Under the pieces are notes generated by a model. The model had not been told where the DNA came from, did not search any database, and saw only the letters and a list, made by a program, of their open reading frames with translations. From Oscillospiraceae bacterium (GTDB lineage Bacteria; Bacillota; Clostridia; Oscillospirales; Ruminococcaceae), in assembly GCA_017828835.1 (NCBI GenBank), contig JAGAEK010000091.1:1-9321 (forward strand): a stretch of DNA of 9,321 bases. The letters run 5' to 3'. This document shows positions 1-7,288 of the stretch, piece after piece. Every line of letters begins with the position of its first letter. Positions within the stretch are counted from its first letter, which is position 1. The position numbers and the translations under genes are program-made.

Positions 1-708
1 CTTTTTTCAGTCCATCAGAACAGACGCTGGGATCAGGATTACCGGATAGTAAAAAAAGCGTACGAGGAAGGAATGGTCGGAAAGCCTTTTTCGATAGAAT
101 CCCGCGTACACGGTCCGGGCGGAATGGTCCACGGATGGCGTGAATTCAAGGTCGCCGGCGGCGGAATGGTCTACGACTGGGGCGTTCATCTTATAGATCA
201 GATGCTTGATATGATCCCGTCTAAGGTCGTATCTGTATACGCTAATCTGCACACTGTCCGTACGGTCGAATGCGACGACTATTTCAAGCTCGTATTCAGA
301 TTTGAAAACGGCATCACCGCACAAGTCGAGGTCGGCACGTTCAACCTTGTGCCGCTGCCGCGCTGGTCCGTCTGCGGCGACGGCGGCGCGCTCGTGGTAA
401 ACGATTGGGAATGTCACGGCAAAATAATCCACACAAAAGACACCGTTATGAACTGGGAGCCGATCGTGGTGCAGACTAAAGCCGGTCCGACAAGGACGAT
501 GGCTCCGCGCCCCGCTGACACGCTCGAAGAGCTTCCGCTTCCCGAGGTACACACGTCATGGAGCAGCTATTACAGGAACATAATGGACACGCTCGACGGA
601 AAGGCGGAGTTGATCGTAACTATACCGTCCGTCCGCAGAGTGCTTAAAGTCATTGAAGCGTGCTTTGAATCGGACAGACGCGGCGAAGGCGTAAAGACCG
701 ATATCTGA
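1..708 (+). CDS. Gfo/Idh/MocA-family oxidoreductase, C-terminal part (5' truncated by window edge)
   Basis: The frame is open from base 1, so the gene begins outside the window; 235 residues are visible before TGA at 706-708. An internal ATG at 73 is not the real start, because the upstream codons (FSVHQNRRWDQDY) are typical of this family. Seen: the segment GGGMVYDWGVHLIDQ (visible residues 53-67) matches the family's GGG..DxGxHxxD signature at the junction with the C-terminal alpha/beta dimerisation domain, followed by the expected beta-sheet region. The N-terminal NAD(P)-binding Rossmann half, about 120 residues, is missing. Family members oxidise or reduce sugars, inositols or related polyols with NAD(P), in the cytoplasm. 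The substrate cannot be read from this half. The next gene lies 103 bp downstream on the same strand; that gap shows no clear promoter or terminator, so cotranscription is possible but unproven. Confidence 0.9.
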   Translation, partial: LFSVHQNRRWDQDYRIVKKAYEEGMVGKPFSIESRVHGPGGMVHGWREFKVAGGGMVYDWGVHLIDQMLDMIPSKVVSVYANLHTVRTVECDDYFKLVFRFENGITAQVEVGTFNLVPLPRWSVCGDGGALVVNDWECHGKIIHTKDTVMNWEPIVVQTKAGPTRTMAPRPADTLEELPLPEVHTSWSSYYRNIMDTLDGKAELIVTIPSVRRVLKVIEACFESDRRGEGVKTDI

Positions 709-799
709 GTGATGATGTTGTTTTAGGAGTCCCGAAGGTCACGCTCGGAAAAAGTTTATCTTGACTGGAGAAACATAGATACATCACACATGTCCGAAT

Positions 800-804
800 G
801 GAGG
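800..804 (+). promoter_or_regulatory. Shine-Dalgarno GGAGG of the MBL-rubredoxin gene
   Basis: GGAGG sits 7 nt before the ATG at 812 and fixes that start. Confidence 0.85.
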
Positions 805-811
805 TATAAAT

Positions 812-1753
812 ATGGAGATCAAAGCGGTAAAATTCAGAAAAGACGGGTTTTACACACAGCCCTTCATCTTCGGCGGTGAAGACGGCGCAGAAAAATACGA
901 TAAGAATATTCGCTATCGCGGCAGCTTGCAGAATTATCTCATAGATACGGGCGACGAGGTCATCCTCGTTGACACGGGGCTTCCCGCAGGTACGCCGGAA
1001 GAAGCGCCGGACGAAAACAGCCCTATCTTTACAGGAAAAGATATCTGCAGTTATATGGAAGCGTTCGCTGCGCTCGGATATAAGCCGGAGCAGGTCACGA
1101 AGATACTGCTGACACATAAGCACGCCGACCATTCCGGAGAACTTAGATCCTTTCCGAATGCAAAGGTTTACGTCGGCGCGGAGGAAACGTCCGCCGCGGA
1201 ACTGCAGGGGCTCGATAATATTGTGCCTGTCGAATATACGGATGGCGCGTATTATAACTTTCCGGAGAGTCAAAAGATAGCGGATGGGGTTTATTTCATT
1301 AGAGCCAAAGGTCACACAAACGGCAACAGCATCGTGATCGTAGAAAACGACGGCTTGTTCTATATGCTCCACGGAGATATCACCTACATGGACGAGGCGC
1401 TGTATGAGAACAAACTCTCGGTGGTGTTCGAGGATCTTCCCGCGGCTCGCGAGACGCTTGACCGCGTTCGTGAGTTCGTTCGCAACCACCCGACGGTCTA
1501 CTGCGGTACGCATACGCCTCAAGGGTATGAAAATCTGGAGGCAAAGCGCGTGATCGATCTTGATAATCCGGTCCCGACCGTCCTTGCGGAGGTCGACTTC
1601 AGTGCCCGGAAAGCAAGCGGAAAATACGTCTGCTCGATTTGCGGTTACGTTTACGATCCCTCAGAGCACGACGGCGTCGCGTTTGAAGACCTGCCTGACG
1701 ATTGGAAGTGCCCGAGATGCAAACAACCAAAGGAGAAATTCAACAAAGCTTGA
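812..1753 (+). CDS. MBL-fold metallo-hydrolase fused to C-terminal rubredoxin domain
   Basis: 313 residues. The metallo-beta-lactamase fold spans about residues 1-245. Metal ligands visible are H102, H104, D106 and H107 in THKHADHSG, then H168 (KGHTNGNS), D189 (HGDITYMD) and H234 (CGTHTPQG), so the binuclear site is complete. Residues 271-311 are a rubredoxin domain with C274-x2-C277 and C300-x2-C303, which would bind one Fe(SCys)4 centre. There are 22 residues between the pairs against about 29 in classical rubredoxins, so the loop is short. The HxHxDH motif is the hydrolase type, not the HxExDH of flavodiiron oxygen/NO reductases, and no flavodoxin domain is present. Known: MBL enzymes of this sort hydrolyse lactones, thioesters or similar substrates. 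Inferred: the rubredoxin supplies or senses electrons, suggesting a redox or oxidative-stress role in an anaerobe. No signal peptide, so cytoplasmic. The substrate is unknown. Confidence 0.92.
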   Translation: MEIKAVKFRKDGFYTQPFIFGGEDGAEKYDKNIRYRGSLQNYLIDTGDEVILVDTGLPAGTPEEAPDENSPIFTGKDICSYMEAFAALGYKPEQVTKILLTHKHADHSGELRSFPNAKVYVGAEETSAAELQGLDNIVPVEYTDGAYYNFPESQKIADGVYFIRAKGHTNGNSIVIVENDGLFYMLHGDITYMDEALYENKLSVVFEDLPAARETLDRVREFVRNHPTVYCGTHTPQGYENLEAKRVIDLDNPVPTVLAEVDFSARKASGKYVCSICGYVYDPSEHDGVAFEDLPDDWKCPRCKQPKEKFNKA

Positions 1754-1835
1754 TACAATGCAGGGAGAACTCGGCAAATTTCCGTTTGTCGGGATAAATG
1801 AGTTGATACTTTGGACTATTGTGTCCGTTAATCAC

Positions 1836-1874
1836 AAAACAGGCGGTAAACCTTAACGATTTACCGCCTGTTTT
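1836..1874. terminator. Rho-independent, probably bidirectional terminator
   Basis: A perfect 15-bp inverted repeat (1836-1850 and 1860-1874) with a 9-nt loop lies between two convergent genes. The stem ends in AAAA/TTTT, so each strand gives a GC-containing hairpin running into U residues. On the plus strand it is followed by further T-rich sequence (CTTATATATA). It ends the MBL gene unit and faces the 3' end of the hydrolase gene, whose stop is 16 bp away. Confidence 0.9.
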
Positions 1875-1889
1875 CTTATATATAAGGTG

Positions 1890-2588
1890 TTAAATTGACG
1901 TTTCGGACCGTTTTTTCAAAAAACGGAAAACGGCGGAATTGAACTCGCGAGGGTTGTCGTAGGCGATGAAATGTCCGCCGCGGATCGTTTTATATTCGGC
2001 GTTCGGGATACTTCTGTATATCAATCGCGAATGGGAATACTTGATGATATCGCGGCTGCCGACAATGACGAGGGTAGGAACTGAGATCGAGTTTAATTCC
2101 GAGGCGGGGATATAAGGTTCGTTTACCATAAGTCCGAGCATTTCGGAATTTTTGGCGGCGTTTTCGGAAAAATTCGCAAAGAGGGAAGATACGGCGTAGC
2201 CGATTTTGATAGGGATCTGAACGAACGGCTTTACGCCGGAAGGATCGATATTTGCACCGTTCAGGATCAGACGAATTACCTTTGAAGGATAGCGAAGGGC
2301 AAAAGTAACGGCGATATTACCGCCGTCCGAAAAGCCGAGGATGTTAGCGGAGGGTATGTCGAGCGAATCAAGAAAAGACGACAGATCGTCGGCAAATCTT
2401 GAAATCGAAAAATTCGCATATCCGCGGGGAGAGGAGCCGTGTCCGCGGGTATCGGGAGCGATCACTCTGAAATATTTCGAGAAAAAATTGATTTGGTGGA
2501 TGAAATAAGTTGAACTCTCGTTGTTGCCGTGCAGCAAGACGAGAGGTTCACCGACGCCTTTTTCAATATAATTCAATTGTATTTCCAT
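1890..2588 (-). CDS. alpha/beta-hydrolase fold protein
   Basis: 232 residues from ATG at 2588. A GTG at 2609 is in frame but lacks a suitable ribosome site, whereas the ATG has GGAGG 9 nt upstream. Seen: oxyanion-hole HG at residues 20-21 (LLHGNNES), the D46-TRGHGSS segment, nucleophile elbow GFSDGG with S87, probable acid D180 (VGSRD) and catalytic H206 (GGHF). The triad is complete and the length is normal for small single-domain esterase, lactonase or haloperoxidase-like members. No signal peptide or membrane segment, so cytoplasmic. The cap region (about 115-165) is short; the substrate is not predictable. The start lies inside the end of the recombinase gene (26-bp overlap), which implies cotranscription and probably translational coupling. 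Transcription probably ends at the hairpin at 1836-1874. Confidence 0.92.
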   Translation of the reverse strand: MEIQLNYIEKGVGEPLVLLHGNNESSTYFIHQINFFSKYFRVIAPDTRGHGSSPRGYANFSISRFADDLSSFLDSLDIPSANILGFSDGGNIAVTFALRYPSKVIRLILNGANIDPSGVKPFVQIPIKIGYAVSSLFANFSENAAKNSEMLGLMVNEPYIPASELNSISVPTLVIVGSRDIIKYSHSRLIYRSIPNAEYKTIRGGHFIAYDNPREFNSAVFRFLKKRSETSI

Positions 2589-4008
2589 TTTGTTTTTCCT
2601 CCGGATCACGGAAATTTATGACTACTTCGCCGGTTTCGGACGCAGAGATACGTTCTATCAGTTCTGACATTTGAGAATTTGAGATATCCAGGCTGAGAAA
2701 TTTATCGATCTCGGCGTCGGAGTTTTTAAGGATACCGTCCTGCGTTGACGTTTGGAGTTTGAGACTTTCATCGAGAGAAGTTATCCTTGCTTTGAATTCG
2801 TCGAACGAGATAAATCCGTTTTCATACATATCTTTTATACGGTTTCTTTTGCTTTCTGCTGATTTTACATAAGAGATCGGATCGGCGGTACAGTTATTTT
2901 TAAAATAATTCAAGTAGGTTGATTTTAATTCGTTTTTGAAATCGGAAACGTTTCCGATACGTGAAAAAATATGTTGTTTTAAAGCGTTGTTGAGATCATC
3001 TTCTCTTATGATCAGCATATTACGGCAACCGTGGCGGTCGCGGCCGGAGCATCTCCAGGAAATTTTATTATTGCCGTATTTTCTCGCAATAAACGAGCGG
3101 CCGCATGAAGTACATTTTATCAGGCAACTATATAAATTTTTTGAACTTTTGCGAGTAATACGTGAACAAAAATCCTCGTGTCTTGCATTCATTATCCGGT
3201 TTGCGGTCAGAAAATCTTCGCGGCTTATGATCGCAAACGAGGGGCGGACGTGGTGAAAATGTTCAGATTCGGGAAGAGCTCTTCTGTATCCGGACAAAAA
3301 ATCGGTGACCTCATAACGGTGATTTACGAGTTCGCCGGAATATAAAGGATTTGCCAGTATTCTTTTGACCGTTTTTGCATTCCAGAGACGACCCGATTTT
3401 GTGGGGATACTTTTCCCGTTTAAAATATCCGCGATCTTTCTCATACCGAATCCGTTTGCAAGGTAAAGGGAAAAGATCGTTTTCACTGTTTCTGCTTCCC
3501 GCGGATTTATTGACAGGGTGAACCGATCTATACGGTCGTATCCGTATATGACGTTCGGGACTCTGCCTTTTTGAGCGGATATAGTTTTCCCGAATTTCAC
3601 TCTTTTCGAGAGATTTGAGCTTTCTTCCTGAGCGAGCGCACCGAAGACCGTCAAAATGAATTCGGAATTACCGAGAACTGTCTGATTTCCGGAAAGAAAC
3701 CTCACGTCCACGCCGATTGATTTCAAAAATCTCACGGAATTCAAAAAATCGACGGTATTTCTTGCGAATCGCGAAGCGTCTTTAACGACGACAAGTTCAA
3801 AAAAGCCTTTTTTCGCGTCTTCGAGCATCTTCAAAAATTGCAAGCGTTTTTTCAGCTGCCGTCCGGAAATACCTTCGTCAGCGTAAATCGCAAACAGTTC
3901 GAAACCTTCGCGTTCGGCGTAGCTTTTAAAAAACACTTTCTGATTTTCGAGAGAATCGAGTTGACTTTCCTTGTCGGTCGACACTCGGCAATAAGCTGCA
4001 ATTTTCAT
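2563..4008 (-). CDS. large serine recombinase (resolvase/invertase family site-specific integrase)
   Basis: 481 residues and apparently full length. The N-terminal resolvase catalytic domain (about 1-145) shows CRVSTD with R8 and nucleophile S10, then the DASRFAR segment (77-83) with R80, and EESSNLSKRVKFG (128-140) leading into helix E. The recombinase DNA-binding domain (about 153-260) has the family's RKIADILN, KTVKRILANPLYSGE segments. A zinc ribbon follows with C299, C302, C320 and C328, then a charged probable coiled coil (about 380-420) and a C-terminal strand region ending near 470. Known: such enzymes integrate, excise or invert DNA at att sites through a 5'-phosphoserine link. The start ATG at 4008 has no obvious Shine-Dalgarno sequence, and a TGA lies in frame 9 codons upstream. 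Next downstream is the overlapping hydrolase; upstream is an AT-rich gap. No element cargo, phage genes or att repeats are visible, so its DNA target is unknown. It could be an element remnant or a domesticated recombinase. Confidence 0.95.
   Translation of the reverse strand: MKIAAYCRVSTDKESQLDSLENQKVFFKSYAEREGFELFAIYADEGISGRQLKKRLQFLKMLEDAKKGFFELVVVKDASRFARNTVDFLNSVRFLKSIGVDVRFLSGNQTVLGNSEFILTVFGALAQEESSNLSKRVKFGKTISAQKGRVPNVIYGYDRIDRFTLSINPREAETVKTIFSLYLANGFGMRKIADILNGKSIPTKSGRLWNAKTVKRILANPLYSGELVNHRYEVTDFLSGYRRALPESEHFHHVRPSFAIISREDFLTANRIMNARHEDFCSRITRKSSKNLYSCLIKCTSCGRSFIARKYGNNKISWRCSGRDRHGCRNMLIIREDDLNNALKQHIFSRIGNVSDFKNELKSTYLNYFKNNCTADPISYVKSAESKRNRIKDMYENGFISFDEFKARITSLDESLKLQTSTQDGILKNSDAEIDKFLSLDISNSQMSELIERISASETGEVVINFRDPEEKQNGNTIELY
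2598..2602 (-). promoter_or_regulatory. Shine-Dalgarno GGAGG of the hydrolase gene, inside the recombinase 3' end
   Basis: GGAGG is followed by a 9-nt spacer and ATG at 2588. It decides between the GTG at 2609 and this ATG, and lies within the last codons of the recombinase gene. Confidence 0.8.
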
Positions 4009-4083
4009 TATATCACGCTTTGTTTGGATTTTTCATAGACGTCTTGATTGCGTTTTTAACGAATAGAGCGAAAATCTGCCAAG

Positions 4084-4103
4084 ACCGGCGGACAAGCGTC
4101 GGT
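4084..4103. repeat. Imperfect inverted repeat beside recombinase gene
   Basis: ACCGGCG at 4084-4090 and CGTCGGT at 4097-4103 are complementary with one G-T mismatch, around a 6-nt centre. It lies about 75 bp upstream of the recombinase start and at the end of the small candidate ORF. It could be a protein-binding dyad, part of an att site, or chance. There is no good U-tract, so it is a poor terminator. Confidence 0.3.
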
Positions 4104-4240
4104 TAAATTTTATTGTTTCGGGCTTTAAGTCCCAGTAAAAATATTTTTTTCAAGAGATCAAGAAACTGTTTTTGATCGTTTTTATCGTTTATTTTTATGA
4201 CTGCGTTGAGTTTGTTTTTTTTATCTGCCGCAATTATCAC
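4103..4240 (-). CDS. possible small protein, 45 aa, unknown function
   Basis: GTG at 4240 opens a 46-codon frame ending in TAA at 4103. The peptide is lysine-rich (MIIAADKKNKLNAVIKIND...) and ends with a predicted amphipathic segment, QFLDLLKKIFLLGLKARNNK. I do not recognise it. In favour: it is the longest minus-strand frame in this gap and starts about 45 bp after an extended -10 promoter-like element. Against: GGAG directly abuts the GTG, so that motif cannot serve this start at normal spacing; it would fit an ATT codon two codons on (5-nt spacing), which is a rare start. An in-frame TGA lies just upstream. AT-rich DNA yields such frames by chance. Confidence 0.3.
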   Translation of the reverse strand: MIIAADKKNKLNAVIKINDKNDQKQFLDLLKKIFLLGLKARNNKI

Positions 4241-4286
4241 TCCAAAAATTCAGGTAGTAATAGAATAGTATGAAAGCGGAGTGTTG

Positions 4287-4295
4287 ATTATAACA
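4287..4295 (-). promoter_or_regulatory. Candidate extended -10 promoter (TGTTATAAT) for the small ORF/recombinase/hydrolase unit
   Basis: On the minus strand TG-T-TATAAT is a perfect extended -10. It lies immediately after the stop region of the 984-residue gene and reads toward the recombinase. There is no TTGACA-like -35 at 17 bp, which extended -10 promoters tolerate. Predicted initiation is near 4280. Confidence 0.4.
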
Positions 4296-4298
4296 AAA

Positions 4299-7253
4299 TC
4301 AAGAAAAAGATTCTGTACCGGTAACGTCGCGTATGTTGACGAAAATGTCGGGGAAATAAGAGACGACACAGGAAAAGACGGAGTCGACGATGTCTTTAAC
4401 AGCCGCGTTGCTTTCTAAAAGTAAGCAATCGTTTTCGTTTGAAAGATACCCGTATTCGAGTATGGCGGAGATAAATTCGGATGAAGAGGTACGCGTGAAC
4501 GCTCCCTGGATTATACCGTTATTCTCGACGCCTAAAGATTCGGCTGCCGAAGCGGAAAGTTTTGAAGCGAACAGTTTTGATATCGGCGACGTGTATTTTA
4601 CCGAAACGCCGCTGAGAGAAGGATCGGAGGAGTAATTGGCTTTAAGAGAGATAAAGAAGTGAGGTTTGTCGGAGAGGGTATTATTGCTGAGTTCGGTCAT
4701 AAAAGTCGGATCCGACTTATCAACGAGCAAAACCTCGGCACCTTGCTGTAAAAGCTTATCTGCCAAAGAATTTGCGATCATGTTGCTGATTTTGCTTTCC
4801 GAAATACCGTTAACGCCTATTATATCCGCGGATGAGGTCCCGCCGTTGGGGTCGATCACGACGACGATGGGAGAAGATTCGTAGATAGGCGGGTTCGGAC
4901 AGAGGATAACAAGGTTGCCCGAATCGTCATAAGAAGAGGATATACCCAATAGTCCGTTTGCATTTATAAGAGAAAGAGTGAGGGTCGAATTTTCCAGGTG
5001 GGCGTTTGAGAAAAGGGGATTTTTGGTGAGCGGTAAATTAACGACGGAAGAGGAGGACAAATAATTGAAATTTACCGACAGCGTGTTTTTCGCAATAGTG
5101 ATGGTATAAGGGATTTTCTGCGAGCAGCCTATTATAACGGAGGTAAACTGATTGTCGCTGCTCACGGTCAAAGAAGAAATTTCGGCGGCTAAAGGAATTT
5201 CGGAAGAAACCTTTTTGACGTCTTTGGTTTTGATAAGTCTGCCGGATGAGAGCAGATAGTACGAATAAGATTCTGAAGCAAAACCGTAAGTAATTTCGTC
5301 TCCGACTATGTAGTCGCGCATACCTTTCGCAACGGAGAAGTATGAGAGCGACGCTTCGTTGCCGAGTTTATTTGCGGAAAACGTTTTCGCATGATCCGAA
5401 ACGACTTCGACCATTACGGCGTCCGCAAGGTTTTCAGGCATTGAAGGAGTCGGGTTGACCGTTACCGTCGGGCCTTCTATTATTTCAGATTTTCCGTCGC
5501 AGTTTGCGAAGAATACTATTTTCCCGTAGGATTTTGCCTCTTCGGAGGATTTCGGCGCGGTAAAGACGCCGGTATATCTGATATAATCTGAAGAAACGTC
5601 CGAATAGTCGTCATCGGGAGCGGGGAAAAGCGATATTCTGTTTCCGGCAAAAGCCGCGGTTACGTAAGCGCCTGAAAACGCCCATACGTCAACGGAAAAT
5701 TCCGTGTTGCCGTTGATGAAAACGTCGGACGTCGGCGAAGTTTGTTTTAATATGAGCAGGTTGCGGGTGATGGTATATACGAAAGTTTGATTTTTGTGTA
5801 CGAACGTGAAGATATTGTCTCCGTCTTTGAGTGAGACTGTATATGAGAAGGAGCCTGTTGAAGATCTTGAGAGTTTTTTGCCGTTTACAGTCAGCGAATA
5901 ATTGGGATCCGAGGTACCGACGAAAGTGAAGGAGGCGTTTTCGGTTTGGATTGACAATTCGGACGGAGAAGACATCTGAAGCATTGGACCGAGATCCGGT
6001 TCTTTGCCGTTATAATACGTGATTACGGCGGAAGCGGAGCCGTTTGTATCTGCAAAAAATCCTGCGTAAGAATTAAAGATACTGTTCATTTTTCCGGTGA
6101 CGTTTTTGATTTCTTTTATTTGATTCAACAATTCGTCAGGTTCGAGCCAGCCTTCATAAGCGGAGGTACAGACCTTGTCGGAAGACAGTATCGGGTACAT
6201 TTTTATTTTATTGGCGTCTGCGAGTGAGTTCCACCAACCGAAAACGTTGGCGAAAGGAATTTGAGAATCGGTGAGAGAGCCGTAGCAATCCACGGCGATG
6301 AAATCGAAGAATTTTGATTTAATATAGCTTCTGACGTCGCAGTATTTCGAATAAAGCGAGGTGAATTCGGCAAAGGTATCGGAACCGTTTGAATTATCGG
6401 CGACGTTCGCCCATACCGGCGACGCAAGTAAGCCGATATTTATTTGCGGGTTTGAAGAGGAGACGGTATTGCACGCGGTTTTTATTATTGCCAAAGAGGT
6501 TTCATAAAGATAATTTTCATATCCCATACCGGCACCGAAATCCGAATAAGAGGAATATCCGTTATTGACGGCGGGAGAATAATATCCGTCCAAAATTATT
6601 CCGGTTATACGGTAATTTGATGAAAATTCGGCGAGATGTAAGGATAAAGATTCAAGAGAAGAGATACTAAAGGAGGGAAGATCCGGAGAAAGGTCGTAAA
6701 CAGCGTATACGAACATATTTTCATCGGTAGCCTTTTTGATTATATACTGCATGATATCGAACTCGTCGAATAAAGTTGAGAAATAGGACGAGGTATAAAT
6801 AACGGAATTGTTCAGACGGGTATCGACAATTATAGTGTTAAAGTTTTCTTTTGCTGTCTCGATTACGGAATCGATTTCGGCGCGGACAGAGTCTTCGGTA
6901 ATAATATCAGTGAGAAAATCTATTCCCGGAGTCAAAGTGATACCGCGGAGTTCTTTCGGAATTGAATATTTATGATAAGATGGGTAAGGATTCGAAGAGG
7001 ACTGAGAACTGCTTTGATATGAAGATTCCGGAAGAGAGTATGCGGAACTTTCGGAAGGAGATTCGGAGGACTCCTCTTCCGAACTTTCGAGCTCTGTGAT
7101 CTCTGAGCTGGAAGTATAGTCCGGGGAAGACGATGAAGGCTCCGGAGCCGGACGATGTGAAAGCATAGAGATCACGGCGCATATTATTATAATGATCGCA
7201 AGGGAGCAAACGGTAATTATTGCAAAAAGTTTTTTGTTTTTCAAGATATCCAA
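4299..7253 (-). CDS. membrane-anchored protein: degenerate GHL10-like barrel, beta-sandwich domains, degenerate Amidase_3
   Basis: 984 residues. Order: short basic cytoplasmic tail; one membrane helix (about 9-31); Ser/Glu/Pro-rich spacer (about 36-95) suited to crossing the wall; GHL10/DUF187-like barrel (about 100-430); glucodextranase-B/Ig-like domain (about 432-498, TVNGKKL...GSFSYTVSLKDGDNIF); second beta domain (about 500-600); SH3- or AMIN-like region (about 610-785); Amidase_3-like domain (about 795-970). The amidase keeps E819 (GISES) and E933 (ILEYGYLSN), but DPGHGG has become DPNGG (801-805) and SxHAN has become SLKAN (K871), so both zinc histidines are gone. The barrel reads LDGYYSP (221-227) where the neighbour has FDDYFYP. 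It therefore looks non-catalytic in both enzyme-like domains. Inferred role: wall-binding scaffold or regulator at the cell surface. The start is TTG with a strong Shine-Dalgarno; the lipoprotein gene ends 35 bp upstream, so it lies in the same operon. Confidence 0.85.
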   Translation of the reverse strand: MDILKNKKLFAIITVCSLAIIIIICAVISMLSHRPAPEPSSSSPDYTSSSEITELESSEEESSESPSESSAYSLPESSYQSSSQSSSNPYPSYHKYSIPKELRGITLTPGIDFLTDIITEDSVRAEIDSVIETAKENFNTIIVDTRLNNSVIYTSSYFSTLFDEFDIMQYIIKKATDENMFVYAVYDLSPDLPSFSISSLESLSLHLAEFSSNYRITGIILDGYYSPAVNNGYSSYSDFGAGMGYENYLYETSLAIIKTACNTVSSSNPQINIGLLASPVWANVADNSNGSDTFAEFTSLYSKYCDVRSYIKSKFFDFIAVDCYGSLTDSQIPFANVFGWWNSLADANKIKMYPILSSDKVCTSAYEGWLEPDELLNQIKEIKNVTGKMNSIFNSYAGFFADTNGSASAVITYYNGKEPDLGPMLQMSSPSELSIQTENASFTFVGTSDPNYSLTVNGKKLSRSSTGSFSYTVSLKDGDNIFTFVHKNQTFVYTITRNLLILKQTSPTSDVFINGNTEFSVDVWAFSGAYVTAAFAGNRISLFPAPDDDYSDVSSDYIRYTGVFTAPKSSEEAKSYGKIVFFANCDGKSEIIEGPTVTVNPTPSMPENLADAVMVEVVSDHAKTFSANKLGNEASLSYFSVAKGMRDYIVGDEITYGFASESYSYYLLSSGRLIKTKDVKKVSSEIPLAAEISSLTVSSDNQFTSVIIGCSQKIPYTITIAKNTLSVNFNYLSSSSVVNLPLTKNPLFSNAHLENSTLTLSLINANGLLGISSSYDDSGNLVILCPNPPIYESSPIVVVIDPNGGTSSADIIGVNGISESKISNMIANSLADKLLQQGAEVLLVDKSDPTFMTELSNNTLSDKPHFFISLKANYSSDPSLSGVSVKYTSPISKLFASKLSASAAESLGVENNGIIQGAFTRTSSSEFISAILEYGYLSNENDCLLLESNAAVKDIVDSVFSCVVSYFPDIFVNIRDVTGTESFS
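6969..7148 (-). repeat. Ser/Glu/Pro-rich low-complexity linker coding segment
   Basis: Codons 36-95 of the 984-residue protein are mainly Ser, Glu, Pro and Tyr (runs such as ESSEEESSESPSESS). This gives degenerate purine/pyrimidine-biased DNA. It is a spacer between membrane helix and first globular domain. Confidence 0.75.
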
Positions 7254-7262
7254 AACCGATAT

Positions 7263-7269
7263 CTCCTTT
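7263..7269 (-). promoter_or_regulatory. Shine-Dalgarno AAAGGAG setting a TTG start
   Basis: AAAGGAG is followed by 9 nt and then TTG at 7253. No ATG or GTG is in frame nearby, so the 984-residue protein most likely starts at TTG. Confidence 0.75.
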
Positions 7270-7288
7270 CCGTAATTAAAATCTATGT

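Larger units (their letters stand above)
4009..4298. other. AT-rich intergenic region upstream of the recombinase gene
   Basis: This 290-bp gap separates the 984-residue protein gene from the recombinase gene. It holds an extended -10 promoter-like element, a possible 45-codon gene, and an imperfect GC-rich dyad at 4084-4103 just before the recombinase. There is no clear terminator behind the 984-residue gene. In large serine recombinases the attachment site often lies beside the recombinase gene, so 4009-4102 is a candidate location, but nothing in the sequence proves it. Confidence 0.5.

Noticed and set aside
761..811. TTGACT at 761-766 as a -35 for the MBL gene
   Set aside because: No acceptable -10 hexamer occurs 16-18 bp downstream.
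7..1522. Long minus-strand open frames opposite the oxidoreductase and MBL genes (7-552 and 650-1522)
   Set aside because: They are antisense shadows of strongly recognised plus-strand genes and have no recognisable domains.
1758..1856. 32-codon plus-strand frame (MQGELGKFPF...) after the MBL gene
   Set aside because: It runs through the left arm of the terminator hairpin, has no good ribosome site at usual spacing and resembles nothing known.
4004..4012. TGATATAAT extended -10 overlapping the recombinase start codon
   Set aside because: Transcription from it would start inside the gene, and the next in-frame Met is at residue 61, after the catalytic serine, so it cannot express the full recombinase; no -35 is seen.
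1754..4298. Att direct repeats bordering the hydrolase-recombinase block
   Set aside because: Comparing 1754-1889 with 4241-4298 by eye gave only a 6-base match (GTTGAT), which is expected by chance.
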